Source: Klebsiella pneumoniae | Lineage (GTDB): Bacteria > Myxococcota_A > UBA9042 | Assembly (NCBI GenBank): GCA_945889325.1 | Contig: CAMDBH010000013.1 | Location: forward strand, 1-58,548 | DNA length: 58,548 nt | Direction of reading: 5' to 3' | Shown here: positions 8,570-17,495 of the stretch, piece after piece | How positions within the stretch are numbered: the first letter of the stretch is position 1 | Layout of the letters: each line of letters starts with the position of its first letter | Made by a program: the position numbers and the translations under genes | Notes under the pieces: generated by a model | Database searches by the model: none | The model's input: the letters and a program-made list of their open reading frames with translations, nothing else | Told to the model about the DNA's origin: nothing

Positions 8570-11116
8570 CTAGGGCGTTGGCGGCAAGTTGGGGATGCAT
8601 TGGCCTTGCTTGCACTCGCAATTACCACTGCCCCAAGTCCCGCCGTCGAGAGGCATGTCTTTGCAACCGGTGGCGGTATCCGTCTCGTTGATGCACCATG
8701 CCTTGGCAAAGTTCTGGCAATTGCCGAAACACGTGAAATCGTTGTACTCGCAGGCGTCGGTAAGATACGAGCACGTCCAGCAAGACTGTGCCCAGTTTGG
8801 ATACCCGCATTTTAGAGAGCTGACTACGGCGTCTGGGTCTGCAACGCAGTAGCCCTTCGCCTGATCGCATTTTGGCTGTTTGCAGGTCTTATTGCTTTCG
8901 CAGGCACCGGCCTTGGGCAGGCCAAAAAAGCAATGTCCGCTCATACATACGCCGGGCTCAGTGCAGGCGTTAGGCGCGGTGCAGGTGACGCCGTCGGGTA
9001 GCGCCGTTGAATTGCAGGCCCCCAACGCCGTGCAAACGCCAGGTTTGCGACACGGTTGGTCCAGATCGCAGGCATCACCCGGTTGGTCGGGAACGCAATT
9101 GCCTCCGGCGTCGCAACTGCCGCCCCACTCGCAAGCTACAGAGCCGTAGCACTTAGTACCGACATTACACGGCTCGACCGTGCCCGTGCACGCGCCGCTC
9201 AAGTCGCAGGTACCGCCAGTTTTCAAACACGTTTTGCTGCATTCGGCGCCGAGTTTGACCTTGGCGTCGCATTGACCCGCAGCATCGCAAAAACCTTCGC
9301 GGCACGGGTCGAAGGTTGGACACGCTTTGCCCACGGCGACCGTGCCGCTGCAGACACCATCTGCGCCACATTTGCCTTGAATATGGCAAGGATTGAGATC
9401 GAGGCATGGGGCATCCTTGACTATTTGTTTCGCGCAAGTGCCGTCGGCTTGGCAGATAAAGGCAAAACACGGATCCAAACTAGCGCCACACGCAGCACCG
9501 GCGACGATTTGTTTCACGCAAGCGCCACCCTTGTCACAAGTGCCGGTGAAACAGGGACCCCCTTCGACAGCGCACTTTTTGCCCAACACAATAGGTACCG
9601 CACAAAAGCCAGTGTTGTCGCAGATGCCGTCGGCCGTTTCGTCGTCGCACGGATAGTAGAAAGGCTTGACGCATGATTTGCCAATCTTAACTCCTGAGAA
9701 CGTGTAATCGCATACGCCGTTGGCGTCGCAACTGCCGAACAAACACGAATTGCCCCACAATGGTTTTGGCGGGGCACAGGCCGCACCGACTGGTTTATTT
9801 GAGTATTTGCAGGTGCCTTGGCCGTTGCAGGTGCCCTGAAGGCAAGGCTCGGCGTCGTCGGTGCAAGTGACGCCCAAGGCCGCAGGGGCGGCGGCCACAC
9901 ATTTGCCAAGGTTATTGCAGACCTTGGGCGAGCACGTTGTGCCGCAACTCACACCCGCGGGCGACGTTAGGTTCTTGCACAGGCCGCTGCCATCGCATAC
10001 GCCGATTTTGCACGCGTCCTTTTCATCGGTTGCGCAGATTGTTCCAGCTGGTTCCGGCGGAAGGTTGCAGCCGCCAAGGCCATCGCATTTGCCGACATAG
10101 CCTTGGCATGGGTCCGCCATGTCGCCCCAACACTTCACGCCGGCTGCTGCGTTTTGGGTTTTGCATTGGCCGCCGCCATCGCAGACGCTGATCTTGCAAG
10201 GATCGGGTGCATACCCGCAAACCTTTCCTGCCGGTTCAGTCGGTAAGCTGCAGCCGCCGAGGCCATCGCATTTGCCTAGCTTGCCCAAACAGGGGGCATC
10301 GACCTTGGACACGCAGGCCACTCCCGCTGGTCCGTTTTGGCTTTTGCATTGACCTTTGCCATCGCACATGCTGATTATGCATGGGTCCTTTGGATTGGTC
10401 GCGCAAACTTTCCCAGCCGGTTCCGCCGATGCATTGCAGCCGCCAAGGGCATCGCATTTGCCGAATTTGCCCATGCACGGATCATCGGCAGCGCTCGAAC
10501 ACGCGCTGCCGACCGGCGCTTGCTCATAGACGCAATTTCCAACGTCATTGCAGACGCCAACGATACACGTTTTGCCGATCGGGCCCGCGCAGGTCGTGCC
10601 GGAGACGGTCGGGGCCAGTGCGCAGGAACCGTCGCCGTCGCAGTGGCCCACTTTGCAGGTGCACGCCGTCGCCGCCGCCTCACACGTCACAGTGACGGGC
10701 AGCACCGCCAACAACTGACAATGGTGGTTAACGCAACCAAACTCGCCACACTCGCCGGCACATTGTTGCGCGACATCGCAGTATGCTCCCAATTCGACCA
10801 TTGCGTCGTCAGACTCTGTGTCCATTTCACCGTTCGCCTCTTGCTCGTCGATGGGCTGCGCGGCGTCGACGGGCTGCGCGGCGTCGACGCTATCGGCCTT
10901 CAACGCGTCTACCGAAACGAAAATGTCCTCGTCAACCGCGTCGCGATCGGCCGATGCATCGCTCAATAAATCGGCATCCTGCGCAGCGGACTGCTTAAAT
11001 TGGCAGGCGCAGAGCCCCAGGCAAAGCTCCAAGATGATGACCAAAGCGCGCTGCGAGGCGCAACAGCCCAGCGCCGTTCTCTGCGCGCCAACATCCTCAA
11101 CAAAAAACGCCGTCAT
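8570..11116 (-). CDS. Giant Cys-rich repeat lipoprotein (848 aa)
   Basis: After a hydrophobic segment ending in a plausible lipobox (LCAC, around residue 37) comes an Asp/Ala-rich linker of ~70 residues. About 15 Cys-rich units follow to the C-terminus. Many come in alternating pairs built on PC.GK.GKCDGLGGC and KISVCDGGGQCK. Near-identical units in the middle suggest tandem duplication. Dense paired Cys imply a disulfide-bonded extended stalk at the outer surface; this is inferred, since no enzyme motif is present. The start is ATG 11116 with a weak SD; an in-frame TTG lies six bases upstream. Its repeats differ from the CDDGNPCT type in the neighbour at 12610. Binding partner and function are unknown. 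Confidence 0.82.
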   Translation of the reverse strand: MTAFFVEDVGAQRTALGCCASQRALVIILELCLGLCACQFKQSAAQDADLLSDASADRDAVDEDIFVSVDALKADSVDAAQPVDAAQPIDEQEANGEMDTESDDAMVELGAYCDVAQQCAGECGEFGCVNHHCQLLAVLPVTVTCEAAATACTCKVGHCDGDGSCALAPTVSGTTCAGPIGKTCIVGVCNDVGNCVYEQAPVGSACSSAADDPCMGKFGKCDALGGCNASAEPAGKVCATNPKDPCIISMCDGKGQCKSQNGPAGVACVSKVDAPCLGKLGKCDGLGGCSLPTEPAGKVCGYAPDPCKISVCDGGGQCKTQNAAAGVKCWGDMADPCQGYVGKCDGLGGCNLPPEPAGTICATDEKDACKIGVCDGSGLCKNLTSPAGVSCGTTCSPKVCNNLGKCVAAAPAALGVTCTDDAEPCLQGTCNGQGTCKYSNKPVGAACAPPKPLWGNSCLFGSCDANGVCDYTFSGVKIGKSCVKPFYYPCDDETADGICDNTGFCAVPIVLGKKCAVEGGPCFTGTCDKGGACVKQIVAGAACGASLDPCFAFICQADGTCAKQIVKDAPCLDLNPCHIQGKCGADGVCSGTVAVGKACPTFDPCREGFCDAAGQCDAKVKLGAECSKTCLKTGGTCDLSGACTGTVEPCNVGTKCYGSVACEWGGSCDAGGNCVPDQPGDACDLDQPCRKPGVCTALGACNSTALPDGVTCTAPNACTEPGVCMSGHCFFGLPKAGACESNKTCKQPKCDQAKGYCVADPDAVVSSLKCGYPNWAQSCWTCSYLTDACEYNDFTCFGNCQNFAKAWCINETDTATGCKDMPLDGGTWGSGNCECKQGQCIPNLPPTP

Positions 11117-11151
11117 CGGCAAAATCCAGCGCCCTATGTCGGCGTCGGGCC

Positions 11152-11180
11152 AATGTGCGCCGGATTTCGGCGGCTGTCAA
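11152..11180 (-). promoter_or_regulatory. Candidate sigma-70 promoter for the Cys-rich gene at 8570
   Basis: A perfect -35 TTGACA (11180-11175) is separated by 17 bases from CACATT (11157-11152), a weak -10. The start codon lies about 35 bases downstream. Confidence 0.45.
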
Positions 11181-11281
11181 CGTATTCTTTGTTCGATTTT
11201 GCCCAATAATTCAATGAACAGGCAGGGCTCCGAGGCTCGGCGCCGTCAGCGGCGACCGAACGGAATCTCGACGCTTGCAAT

Positions 11282-12169
11282 TCAACCCAAAAACCCCTTC
11301 ACCACCCGCGCCACCCGCACCGGCTCCTGAAACATCAAGCCATGCCCACTGTTGGCAAACCACTCCAACTGCGACCCCGGCACATTGGCGGCCATCCAAC
11401 GTCCAGCGTCGGGATACATGGAATGCCCGCCGTAGCAAAGCAGCACCGGCACATCGATTTTTTGCACCACCGGCCGCCAATCGTGGCGCAACATGTCAGC
11501 ACCCAGCCGCAGCGTGGTCGCCTTTGTTCCCGGCAAACCGGCCAACAATTGCGGTGTTAGCGCTATCTTAATCGCCACGTGTTCGCGACTGCGCCAAAGC
11601 CCGCGCAACCACGCGCGCCCGAGCGTGCGCGGTCGATGGCGCAAAGCCTTCAAAAAATCAGCGACTTCAGCCTCCTCCATCCCGCCAAACAGCGCGTGAT
11701 CCCAGCCAGCTTCGGCCAACAATTTGGGCCCTTGATCGACAAAAACCAGCCGCCGAATCCGTTTTGTCCCATAATGCCTAAGGTATTCAAAGACCGTCTG
11801 CGCACCCATCGACAACCCAACAATATCCACTTTGTCCGCCGCCGCAAAATCAATCACCGCCGCAAGATCGTCCGCCAATTGCCGCATCGTCGGTTCATCA
11901 ACAAATTCACTAGACTCCCCATGCCCTCGCGCATCATAAATCAGCGCCCGCTGTTGCGCCCCGACCGCCCGGGCAATCCCCAACATCTGCGCCGACTTAC
12001 CGCAAAAACCATGCAACAAAACAACAGGGGTCTTGCCCCGGTGCTGCTCCGGCGTCTGCCTCCCATGCAGGCGCGACCCATCGCCCACCTTCAGCGTCCA
12101 CGCGGTCAGGTCACGCCCCCGATCCACGGCCAGTCTCATCGTCCCTTGCAATTCCCCGAGATCAAACAT
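11282..12169 (-). CDS. Alpha/beta hydrolase
   Basis: The 295-residue protein has the alpha/beta-hydrolase pattern. An oxyanion-hole loop reads LLHGFCGK (residues 52-59), DARGHGES lies at ~79-86, the nucleophile elbow GLSMGA has Ser120, and the C-terminal catalytic His is in NSGHGLMF. An Asp near the VPVLLCYGG strand would complete the triad. It is probably an esterase or a similar hydrolase; the substrate cannot be read from the sequence. No signal peptide is seen, so it is cytoplasmic. The ATG at 12169 has AGGAAGGA upstream. It lies between two Cys-rich lipoprotein genes but shares no obvious pathway with them. Structured repeat copy 2 lies just upstream. Confidence 0.88.
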   Translation of the reverse strand: MFDLGELQGTMRLAVDRGRDLTAWTLKVGDGSRLHGRQTPEQHRGKTPVVLLHGFCGKSAQMLGIARAVGAQQRALIYDARGHGESSEFVDEPTMRQLADDLAAVIDFAAADKVDIVGLSMGAQTVFEYLRHYGTKRIRRLVFVDQGPKLLAEAGWDHALFGGMEEAEVADFLKALRHRPRTLGRAWLRGLWRSREHVAIKIALTPQLLAGLPGTKATTLRLGADMLRHDWRPVVQKIDVPVLLCYGGHSMYPDAGRWMAANVPGSQLEWFANSGHGLMFQEPVRVARVVKGFLG

Positions 12170-12237
12170 TTATATCCTTCCTACCAAACTTACCCATCTC
12201 ACAGGCCCAGCTACGACCGTCAACAAAAACCAAATCA

Positions 12238-12412
12238 CGCGACGTCGGGCGCCAGCCCCGTCGCATTTGCAGCCGCGAAGCGGGAATTCGACGCGATGTT
12301 GCGCCTTTAGGCGCGACGAGCTCGTGCCGGTTGCCCAAGGAAGGGGAGTGCAGAGGGGAAACCTCAGCGGCTAAGCACGGAATCAAAGAGCTGTGGTTTC
12401 CCCTTTGCATCC
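12238..12412 (-). repeat. Structured dispersed repeat, copy 2 (inverted)
   Basis: On the minus strand this matches copy 1 at 6678-6858. The main stem is AGGGGAAACC (12354-12363) with GGTTTCCCCT (12395-12404), where copy 1 has a CGAA/TTCG block instead of AAA/TTT, so both arms changed together. The next hairpin is GCGCCTTTAGGCGC (12301-12314), matching GCACCTAAAGGTGC with an A:T to G:C swap. The identical 26-base core is 12366-12391. It lies 70 bp upstream of the hydrolase start. Confidence 0.75.
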
Positions 12413-12413
12413 A

Positions 12414-12540
12414 GCGCGATAGCGCGCAATCGGCACCCGCAGGTGCCGCTCGTCCACGCTTCAGCGTGCTGGGCCGCGCGCAGCGCAAAACCGATGGCGC
12501 GCAGCGCAAAACCGATGGCGCGCAGCGCAAAACCGCCGGA
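12414..12540. repeat. Mini-hairpin array and 21-bp tandem repeat beside copy 2
   Basis: Successive perfect small hairpins are seen: GCGCGATAGCGC (12414-12425), GGCACCCGCAGGTGCC (12432-12447) and CACGCTTCAGCGTG (12455-12468). About three copies of a 21-bp unit containing GCGCGCAGCGCAAAACC follow. Read on the minus strand that unit is a T run plus GCGCTGCGCGC, the same T-run, short-stem, TGC-loop design as GCCCTGCGGGC beside copy 1. Confidence 0.65.
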
Positions 12541-12609
12541 GGCAAAAGCAATGCGCAGCTAAAAGCCGCGCGCAGCGCAAACCTAGGCCGCCGCGAGGCA
12601 AAAGTCCTA

Positions 12610-15426
12610 CTAGGGATTTTTCGGTGGCCCCAAGCACCCCGGAATCTGCGCATGCTGACAAAACCCAAACTGACAACTATCCGTCGTACAAGGATTCTTG
12701 TCGTCGCACGGCGACACATCCGTGCACTTCACCGCCACACAGCCGACCATCGGTTGGTTGCTGCAACTGCCATCTTTGAGACACGCATCGCTCGTGCAAG
12801 GGTTGCCGTCGTCGCAGGTGATAGCCTTGGAAACACACTGGTTATTCACACAAAGGTCGGTCGTGCAGGCCTTGCCGTCGTTGCACTGGCTTTTGTCTTT
12901 GCACTGCAAGCCGCAGTCCGGCATCAGCAAATAAGTGCATTTTCCAGTGGTTGGATCACAATTGTCCAATGTGCACGGATTGCCATCGTCGCACGCGCCG
13001 GGTTTGCATCCGACGCCGCAATTGGGGATCGCGCTGTTGTAGCATTTGCCATAACCGCCCGGTGTCATTAGGCAAGCATCAGTCGTGCACGGGTTGCCGT
13101 CATTGCACTCGCCGTTTTGGGTGCAGCAGCCGACCATGCTGGCGTACATGCATTTGCCACTGTTTGGATCACAACTATCTGATGTGCAGGGGTTATTGTC
13201 ATTGCAGTTGACGCCCGCACACAGGTTGCCGCAGCCGGGCAACGGAATATTTGAGCATTTGCCGCTTGTCGCATCGCAAATGTCAGACGTGCAAATGTTG
13301 CCGTCGTCGCACTGTCCGGGCTTGCACAAACTGGAGCCGCAGCCCGGAATCGGCGTGTAAACGCAGTTGCCTTTGGCGTCGCAGGTGTCCAAAGTGCACG
13401 CATTCAAGTCGTTGCAGACTTTGTCATAAACCTTGCACTGATTTTGCACGCAGTAATTGTAATTACAAGGGTTTCCGTCGGCGCACTGGTCGTTTGTCGT
13501 GCATTTGGAGTTGACGCAACCGGGCATGGGGATGAACAAGCATTTGCCGCTGTTCGGATCGCAGGAATCGGCTGTGCAGCCGTCGCCGTCGGAGCAAAGA
13601 TTGGTTGTCATCGCGCAAACGCCGCCTTGGCAATAATTGGTCGTGCAAAGGTTGCCGTCCTCACAGTCGCTGTTGATCTTGCACGGCGGTACGCAGCCTA
13701 TCATCCCGATATGCAAACATTTTCCGCCCTGGCAGACGTCTTTGGTGCACACGTTCTTGTCGTCACAACTGGCATCGCTGACGCAACCGCTAACACAGTT
13801 GGCAATCTTAGTGAAAACACAACTGTACGTCGCGGGATTGCACATGTCTTGCGTGCAGGCGTTGTTGTCGTCGCACTGGATCATGTCCATCATCGGCTCG
13901 CAGCAGCTGGGATCGGGCTGGGCTTTGTGCGCGCAAGTGCCGCCGCCGTCTGCCTGTTTGGCGCAAACGTCATAGCTGCACTTGATGCCGTCCTCGCACT
14001 CCTTGTCCGTCGTGCAACAATTTAACTTGACGCTGCCGACGCAGCCGCCGTTCAGGCACATGAACTGGGTGCAGCCGTTGCTGACGCCGCAGTCGGAATC
14101 CTTTTGGCACATGCCGCAGCCGGGCAGCCCAAAATGCTGGCAAACGCCGAAACTACAATTGTCCTGCGTACATTTGTCGCCGTCGTCGCAGTCAAAGTTG
14201 GTGTTGCACTCTGCGCCGCAATTCGGCAGCAATTTGTAGACACAGCCGGTGTTTTTGTCGCAGCCGTCGGCGGTGCAGGGGTTGCCGTCGTCACAATTCT
14301 TTGGATTGCCGTAACAAATGCCGTCGGGGCCGCAGAGGTCGTTGGTGCAGCCGTTGCCGTCGTCGCAGGGACCAAAAGACGCACAACCATTGGGATTACA
14401 ACCGGGAATCGGCGCGTGCGCGCATTGGCCGCCGCCACCGTTCATAAACACGCACTGATCCGCCGTGCACTTGTTGCCGTCGTTGCACTGCGACGCATCC
14501 TGGCACCCGCCGCCGCACCCGGGGATAGGTTTGTGATAACAGCCGCCTGCAGCACAAACGTCCACCGAGCACTCATTGCCGTCGTTGCATTGCGCGTCGT
14601 TGGCGCATTTGCCACAGGTCGGATCTGGCTTGTGCACGCAACTGCCGGCGTTGCAAATATCAAACGTACAGGCGTCTTTGTCGTCGCAGCTGGCATTGCT
14701 GATGCACGGCGGAGGGCCGCATTTGGGAATCGCCTTGTGGTAACACTGGTTGGCCGCGCACAGGTCGACGGTGCAGCCGTCGTTGTCGTCGCACTCCAGA
14801 TCGCTGCCACAGTTGTTGGCGCAGCTTTGGATCGGGGTGTGGGCGCATTGGCCGGTTTTGCTATTTGTGAACAAGCACTTATCGTTGGTGCACTTGTTGC
14901 CGTCATTGCACTGGCTGTCGGCCTCGCAGCCGCCGCCACATCCGGGGATCGCGATGTTTTGGCAGCTGCCGCTAGCCGGATCGCAACTGTCTGATGTGCA
15001 AGGGTTGTTGTCATTGCAATTGTTGACCTGCGGCTTGCAACTGCCGCCGACGCACTGACCTTTGCTCTGGCACAAACCCGCGCCCGCGGCGCATCCGATG
15101 CCGTCCGGTGCGGCGTTGATCGCACATACTTTGGAGATTTTGTTGCAATACGGTTGGCCGCAAGGGCTGGGCGTCCCGCATTCATTGTCGTTGACGCACT
15201 GGGCGACCGGCACGTCGTTGCCGACGAAATTGTCGCCGCCGGCGGCGTCGGGCCTCGTTGCGTCGGAGTTGCCAACAAGATCACCGACTTGGCCGTCATT
15301 GCTGCTGACCGCGTCGTTGGTCATGATGCCAACCGCAATGTCGTCGCTGCCGCAGCCGGAAAAAACCGCGGCGAAACAAACAAGCACGCCAGCAAATTGA
15401 ATTGAAAATCGCCATGAATTACACAC
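12610..15426 (-). CDS. Giant Cys-rich repeat lipoprotein, CDDGNPCT type (938 aa)
   Basis: The start chosen is GTG 15426, with GGAGG five bases upstream; a longer in-frame extension to 15612 has no SD and would swallow the promoter. The signal peptide ends in VFSGC. A Ser/Asp/Gly linker is followed by about 25 repeats of ~30-38 residues with the pattern C..DDGN.CT.D.C....G.C....PGC. Each unit has six or so Cys, implying a rod of disulfide-linked modules. The Asp/Asn-rich loops could bind calcium; this is inference. It has no catalytic motif. It resembles surface proteins abundant in Myxococcota and relatives. It is divergent from the GNAT gene. Confidence 0.85.
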   Translation of the reverse strand: MCNSWRFSIQFAGVLVCFAAVFSGCGSDDIAVGIMTNDAVSSNDGQVGDLVGNSDATRPDAAGGDNFVGNDVPVAQCVNDNECGTPSPCGQPYCNKISKVCAINAAPDGIGCAAGAGLCQSKGQCVGGSCKPQVNNCNDNNPCTSDSCDPASGSCQNIAIPGCGGGCEADSQCNDGNKCTNDKCLFTNSKTGQCAHTPIQSCANNCGSDLECDDNDGCTVDLCAANQCYHKAIPKCGPPPCISNASCDDKDACTFDICNAGSCVHKPDPTCGKCANDAQCNDGNECSVDVCAAGGCYHKPIPGCGGGCQDASQCNDGNKCTADQCVFMNGGGGQCAHAPIPGCNPNGCASFGPCDDGNGCTNDLCGPDGICYGNPKNCDDGNPCTADGCDKNTGCVYKLLPNCGAECNTNFDCDDGDKCTQDNCSFGVCQHFGLPGCGMCQKDSDCGVSNGCTQFMCLNGGCVGSVKLNCCTTDKECEDGIKCSYDVCAKQADGGGTCAHKAQPDPSCCEPMMDMIQCDDNNACTQDMCNPATYSCVFTKIANCVSGCVSDASCDDKNVCTKDVCQGGKCLHIGMIGCVPPCKINSDCEDGNLCTTNYCQGGVCAMTTNLCSDGDGCTADSCDPNSGKCLFIPMPGCVNSKCTTNDQCADGNPCNYNYCVQNQCKVYDKVCNDLNACTLDTCDAKGNCVYTPIPGCGSSLCKPGQCDDGNICTSDICDATSGKCSNIPLPGCGNLCAGVNCNDNNPCTSDSCDPNSGKCMYASMVGCCTQNGECNDGNPCTTDACLMTPGGYGKCYNSAIPNCGVGCKPGACDDGNPCTLDNCDPTTGKCTYLLMPDCGLQCKDKSQCNDGKACTTDLCVNNQCVSKAITCDDGNPCTSDACLKDGSCSNQPMVGCVAVKCTDVSPCDDKNPCTTDSCQFGFCQHAQIPGCLGPPKNP

Positions 15427-15472
15427 GCAAACCTCCACGAAGCGATCTGGCCACCAGAGCGCGCGCACAGCC

Positions 15473-15501
15473 AGTGTAGCGTTCTCCGCGCCGTGCGACA
15501 A
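15473..15501 (-). promoter_or_regulatory. Candidate sigma-70 promoter for the Cys-rich gene at 12610
   Basis: TTGTCG (15501-15496) and TACACT (15478-15473) are 17 bases apart. The SD-backed GTG start lies about 47 bases downstream, which supports that start over the longer frame. Confidence 0.5.
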
Positions 15502-15546
15502 ATGGTTTTGCTTGCAGACACGCGCAAGTTCCATTATTTGTCGGCT

Positions 15547-16128
15547 ATGATCTGCGTGGCCCAAAACTTGTCGTGGCAAATTCGCCAAGCGCGACTGACC
15601 GATTTGGTGCACTGGGTGGCGTATAAGCGCATCGTGGTTGGCGAAACACCTTACCTGTTACAGACTTTGGCTGATGGGGCCGGTCAGTGGGCTTATGAAA
15701 AAGACAATTTCACCCTGACGCTGGAAATGCGCAGCGCCCAACTGCTGCTGGCCGTTCGACAAGACTGCGTTATTCTTGGTCATTGCCACCTTGTCCGCGG
15801 CAACTTGGTCGCCTCTGCCCACGTGGGCACGCTGGCGCTGGCGGTCGTGGGCGCGTATTGGCGCCGCGGCATCGGCGGGCAACTGCTGCAACACGCAATC
15901 GATTGGGCGCTTTTGCAACCTGAGCTGCGCAAGATTTCTTTGCAGGTTCACGCCACAAATGCGCCTGCGCAGGCGTTGTACGCGCGTTATGGCTTTGGCG
16001 TCGAAGGCCGATTGCTCGGCGAAGCGAGGCGGGTGACAGATGGCAGCGATGTGTGGGACGATCTGTTGCCCATGGGGCTGTGGTTGGACAACGTCGCCAG
16101 ACCAAAAGACGAGGAGTCAGCGCGGTGA
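15547..16128 (+). CDS. GNAT-family N-acetyltransferase
   Basis: From ATG 15547 the protein has 193 residues. The GNAT fold is indicated by the N-terminal strand WQIRQARLTDL, a central strand region ending in LALAVVGAYW, the acetyl-CoA loop RRGIGGQLL (R/Q-x-x-G-x-G/A type) and the C-terminal NAPAQALYARYGFGVEGRL. Such enzymes move an acetyl group from acetyl-CoA to an amine on a protein or small molecule; the substrate is unknown. Upstream in-frame starts exist at 15493 and 15502, none with a clear SD. Its TGA overlaps the GTG of the next lipoprotein gene by 4 bp. Confidence 0.88.
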   Translation: MICVAQNLSWQIRQARLTDLVHWVAYKRIVVGETPYLLQTLADGAGQWAYEKDNFTLTLEMRSAQLLLAVRQDCVILGHCHLVRGNLVASAHVGTLALAVVGAYWRRGIGGQLLQHAIDWALLQPELRKISLQVHATNAPAQALYARYGFGVEGRLLGEARRVTDGSDVWDDLLPMGLWLDNVARPKDEESAR

Positions 16129-17372
16129 CAGCAAATTCAATCCTAGTTTGCCTAGTTTTTGCGGGCCTCGCTGTGGCCTGCGACAAGACTCGCGCGCCAC
16201 CCAAGTCAAAGCGCGCCGCCGCCAACGCGGCCGCCTCGGCACCCGAATCAGCCGAAGCCCCAGCCACGCTAGCTGTGCCCGACCCGTCCGAGCCGCCGCT
16301 TGCGTTGCCCAGCGGGACCACGCTCGGCGATGCGTTGCCGCCGCTGCCCAAAGCGGCGCCGCGCCTGAGTACCGGCGATCTATCGGGAGCAGCGGTTGCT
16401 GCGCAAAGTTGCGCCGACATCGCGCCAGCCGGCTTCGTCTTGGTAAAACGCTATGAAATCACAGTTCCCGCCGGTGTGAAAGGTGCGCCGCCCAACGTCA
16501 TCGAAACATGCATCTTAGCCAAACCTGCGGAACGAAAGGACAAATGGAGCCAAGCGGGCAAAGAGTTTTTGGCCATCGCGACGTGGCCGCCGGACAAGCA
16601 GACGCAAATTGTGCTGCCGGAAATGCAAAGGCCGGCCATTTCCTTGCCGCCAGAGCGCCAGAAGGCAGGTCACGACGCGACCGGTTGGGGCACGATCGTG
16701 GCGACGGGGAATCCGGATATGCCGGCGCTCGCGATCGCAAGTGCGCGTTTTTTTGACGGCCTATACGGTGAGCAGGTTTTCTTCCGCCGCGACGCGCGGG
16801 TGTTGCGCAGCGTCGCTGGGGCGCTGCAGTGGCAGCCGCTTGAGGTACGCGATTTTGTCACGATCGATCTGGATCACCTGCACAATCTGTGCGAGGGCAA
16901 GGCCGAAGCATCGCCTGCCGACCGTGCGGGGCCGCAACCCGGTGCCTGCGCCAAAATGGAACAGCTTGCCGAATCTCACGCCGCGGGGGCGCAAAAACGC
17001 TTGGACGATCGCGAAGCACGCCTCAAAGGTCAGGGGAGCGAAAAAGTGACGGCCCAAGAAGGCGATCCGCAGTCCATTTGGCTGCGCGACGGCCGCAAGG
17101 CCCTGACCGCAGGCGATTATGCCACGGCGGCCGACATGGCCCTGCGCGTTCACGCCGTTTGCGGTGAAGCGGCCAAACCGGCACTGGCGCTGATGAGCGA
17201 CGTAGTGGCTGCGCGCCACTTGACCGCTGCACGCACTCAACCGAATCAAACTACAGCGGATTTGTGTGAGCCGTTGCCGGACAAAGATCCGCCAAAGCGG
17301 CCGCGTGCGGAGAGCAAACCGGAAACGGGCGGCAAAAAGGGCCGCGAAGATCGCAACGAGAGGACGCCTTGA
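16125..17372 (+). CDS. Predicted lipoprotein, unknown function
   Basis: GTG 16125 overlaps the GNAT stop (GTGA) and has GGAG upstream. The 415-residue protein has a signal peptide with lipobox LAVAC, a Pro/Ala-rich linker to about residue 90, and then a mixed globular region with scattered Cys. The C-terminus from ~385 is Lys/Arg/Glu/Pro-rich and disordered. Residues ~315-355 (LRDGRKALTAGDYATAADMAL) look like a tetratricopeptide-type helix pair. No enzyme motif is recognised. A strong inverted repeat begins inside its stop codon. Confidence 0.75.
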   Translation: MTANSILVCLVFAGLAVACDKTRAPPKSKRAAANAAASAPESAEAPATLAVPDPSEPPLALPSGTTLGDALPPLPKAAPRLSTGDLSGAAVAAQSCADIAPAGFVLVKRYEITVPAGVKGAPPNVIETCILAKPAERKDKWSQAGKEFLAIATWPPDKQTQIVLPEMQRPAISLPPERQKAGHDATGWGTIVATGNPDMPALAIASARFFDGLYGEQVFFRRDARVLRSVAGALQWQPLEVRDFVTIDLDHLHNLCEGKAEASPADRAGPQPGACAKMEQLAESHAAGAQKRLDDREARLKGQGSEKVTAQEGDPQSIWLRDGRKALTAGDYATAADMALRVHAVCGEAAKPALALMSDVVAARHLTAARTQPNQTTADLCEPLPDKDPPKRPRAESKPETGGKKGREDRNERTP

Positions 17373-17403
17373 GCGGTTGTGAAAAACCTTTTCACAACCG
17401 CTC
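17371..17403. repeat. Perfect 15-bp inverted repeat at a gene end
   Basis: The left arm (17371-17385, GAGCGGTTGTGAAAA) and right arm (17389-17403) are perfect complements with a 3-nt loop, starting inside the TGA of the upstream gene. The A and T runs sit next to the loop, not after the stem, so it is not a standard intrinsic terminator. It could stabilise or process the mRNA or separate expression of the two genes. Confidence 0.75.
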
Positions 17404-17495
17404 AGTGGCGACGCGGAGCGCCCCAGAAATTTTTTTCTCACGCCATCTGGCGCAACCAGCAAATAGACGACCCCAGCAAGACAAGTGAGGCTTTG

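Noticed and set aside
12610..15612. Longer start at 15612 for the Cys-rich protein
   Set aside because: The added 62 residues lack a signal peptide and SD and span the promoter at 15473-15501; GTG 15426 has GGAGG and a signal peptide.
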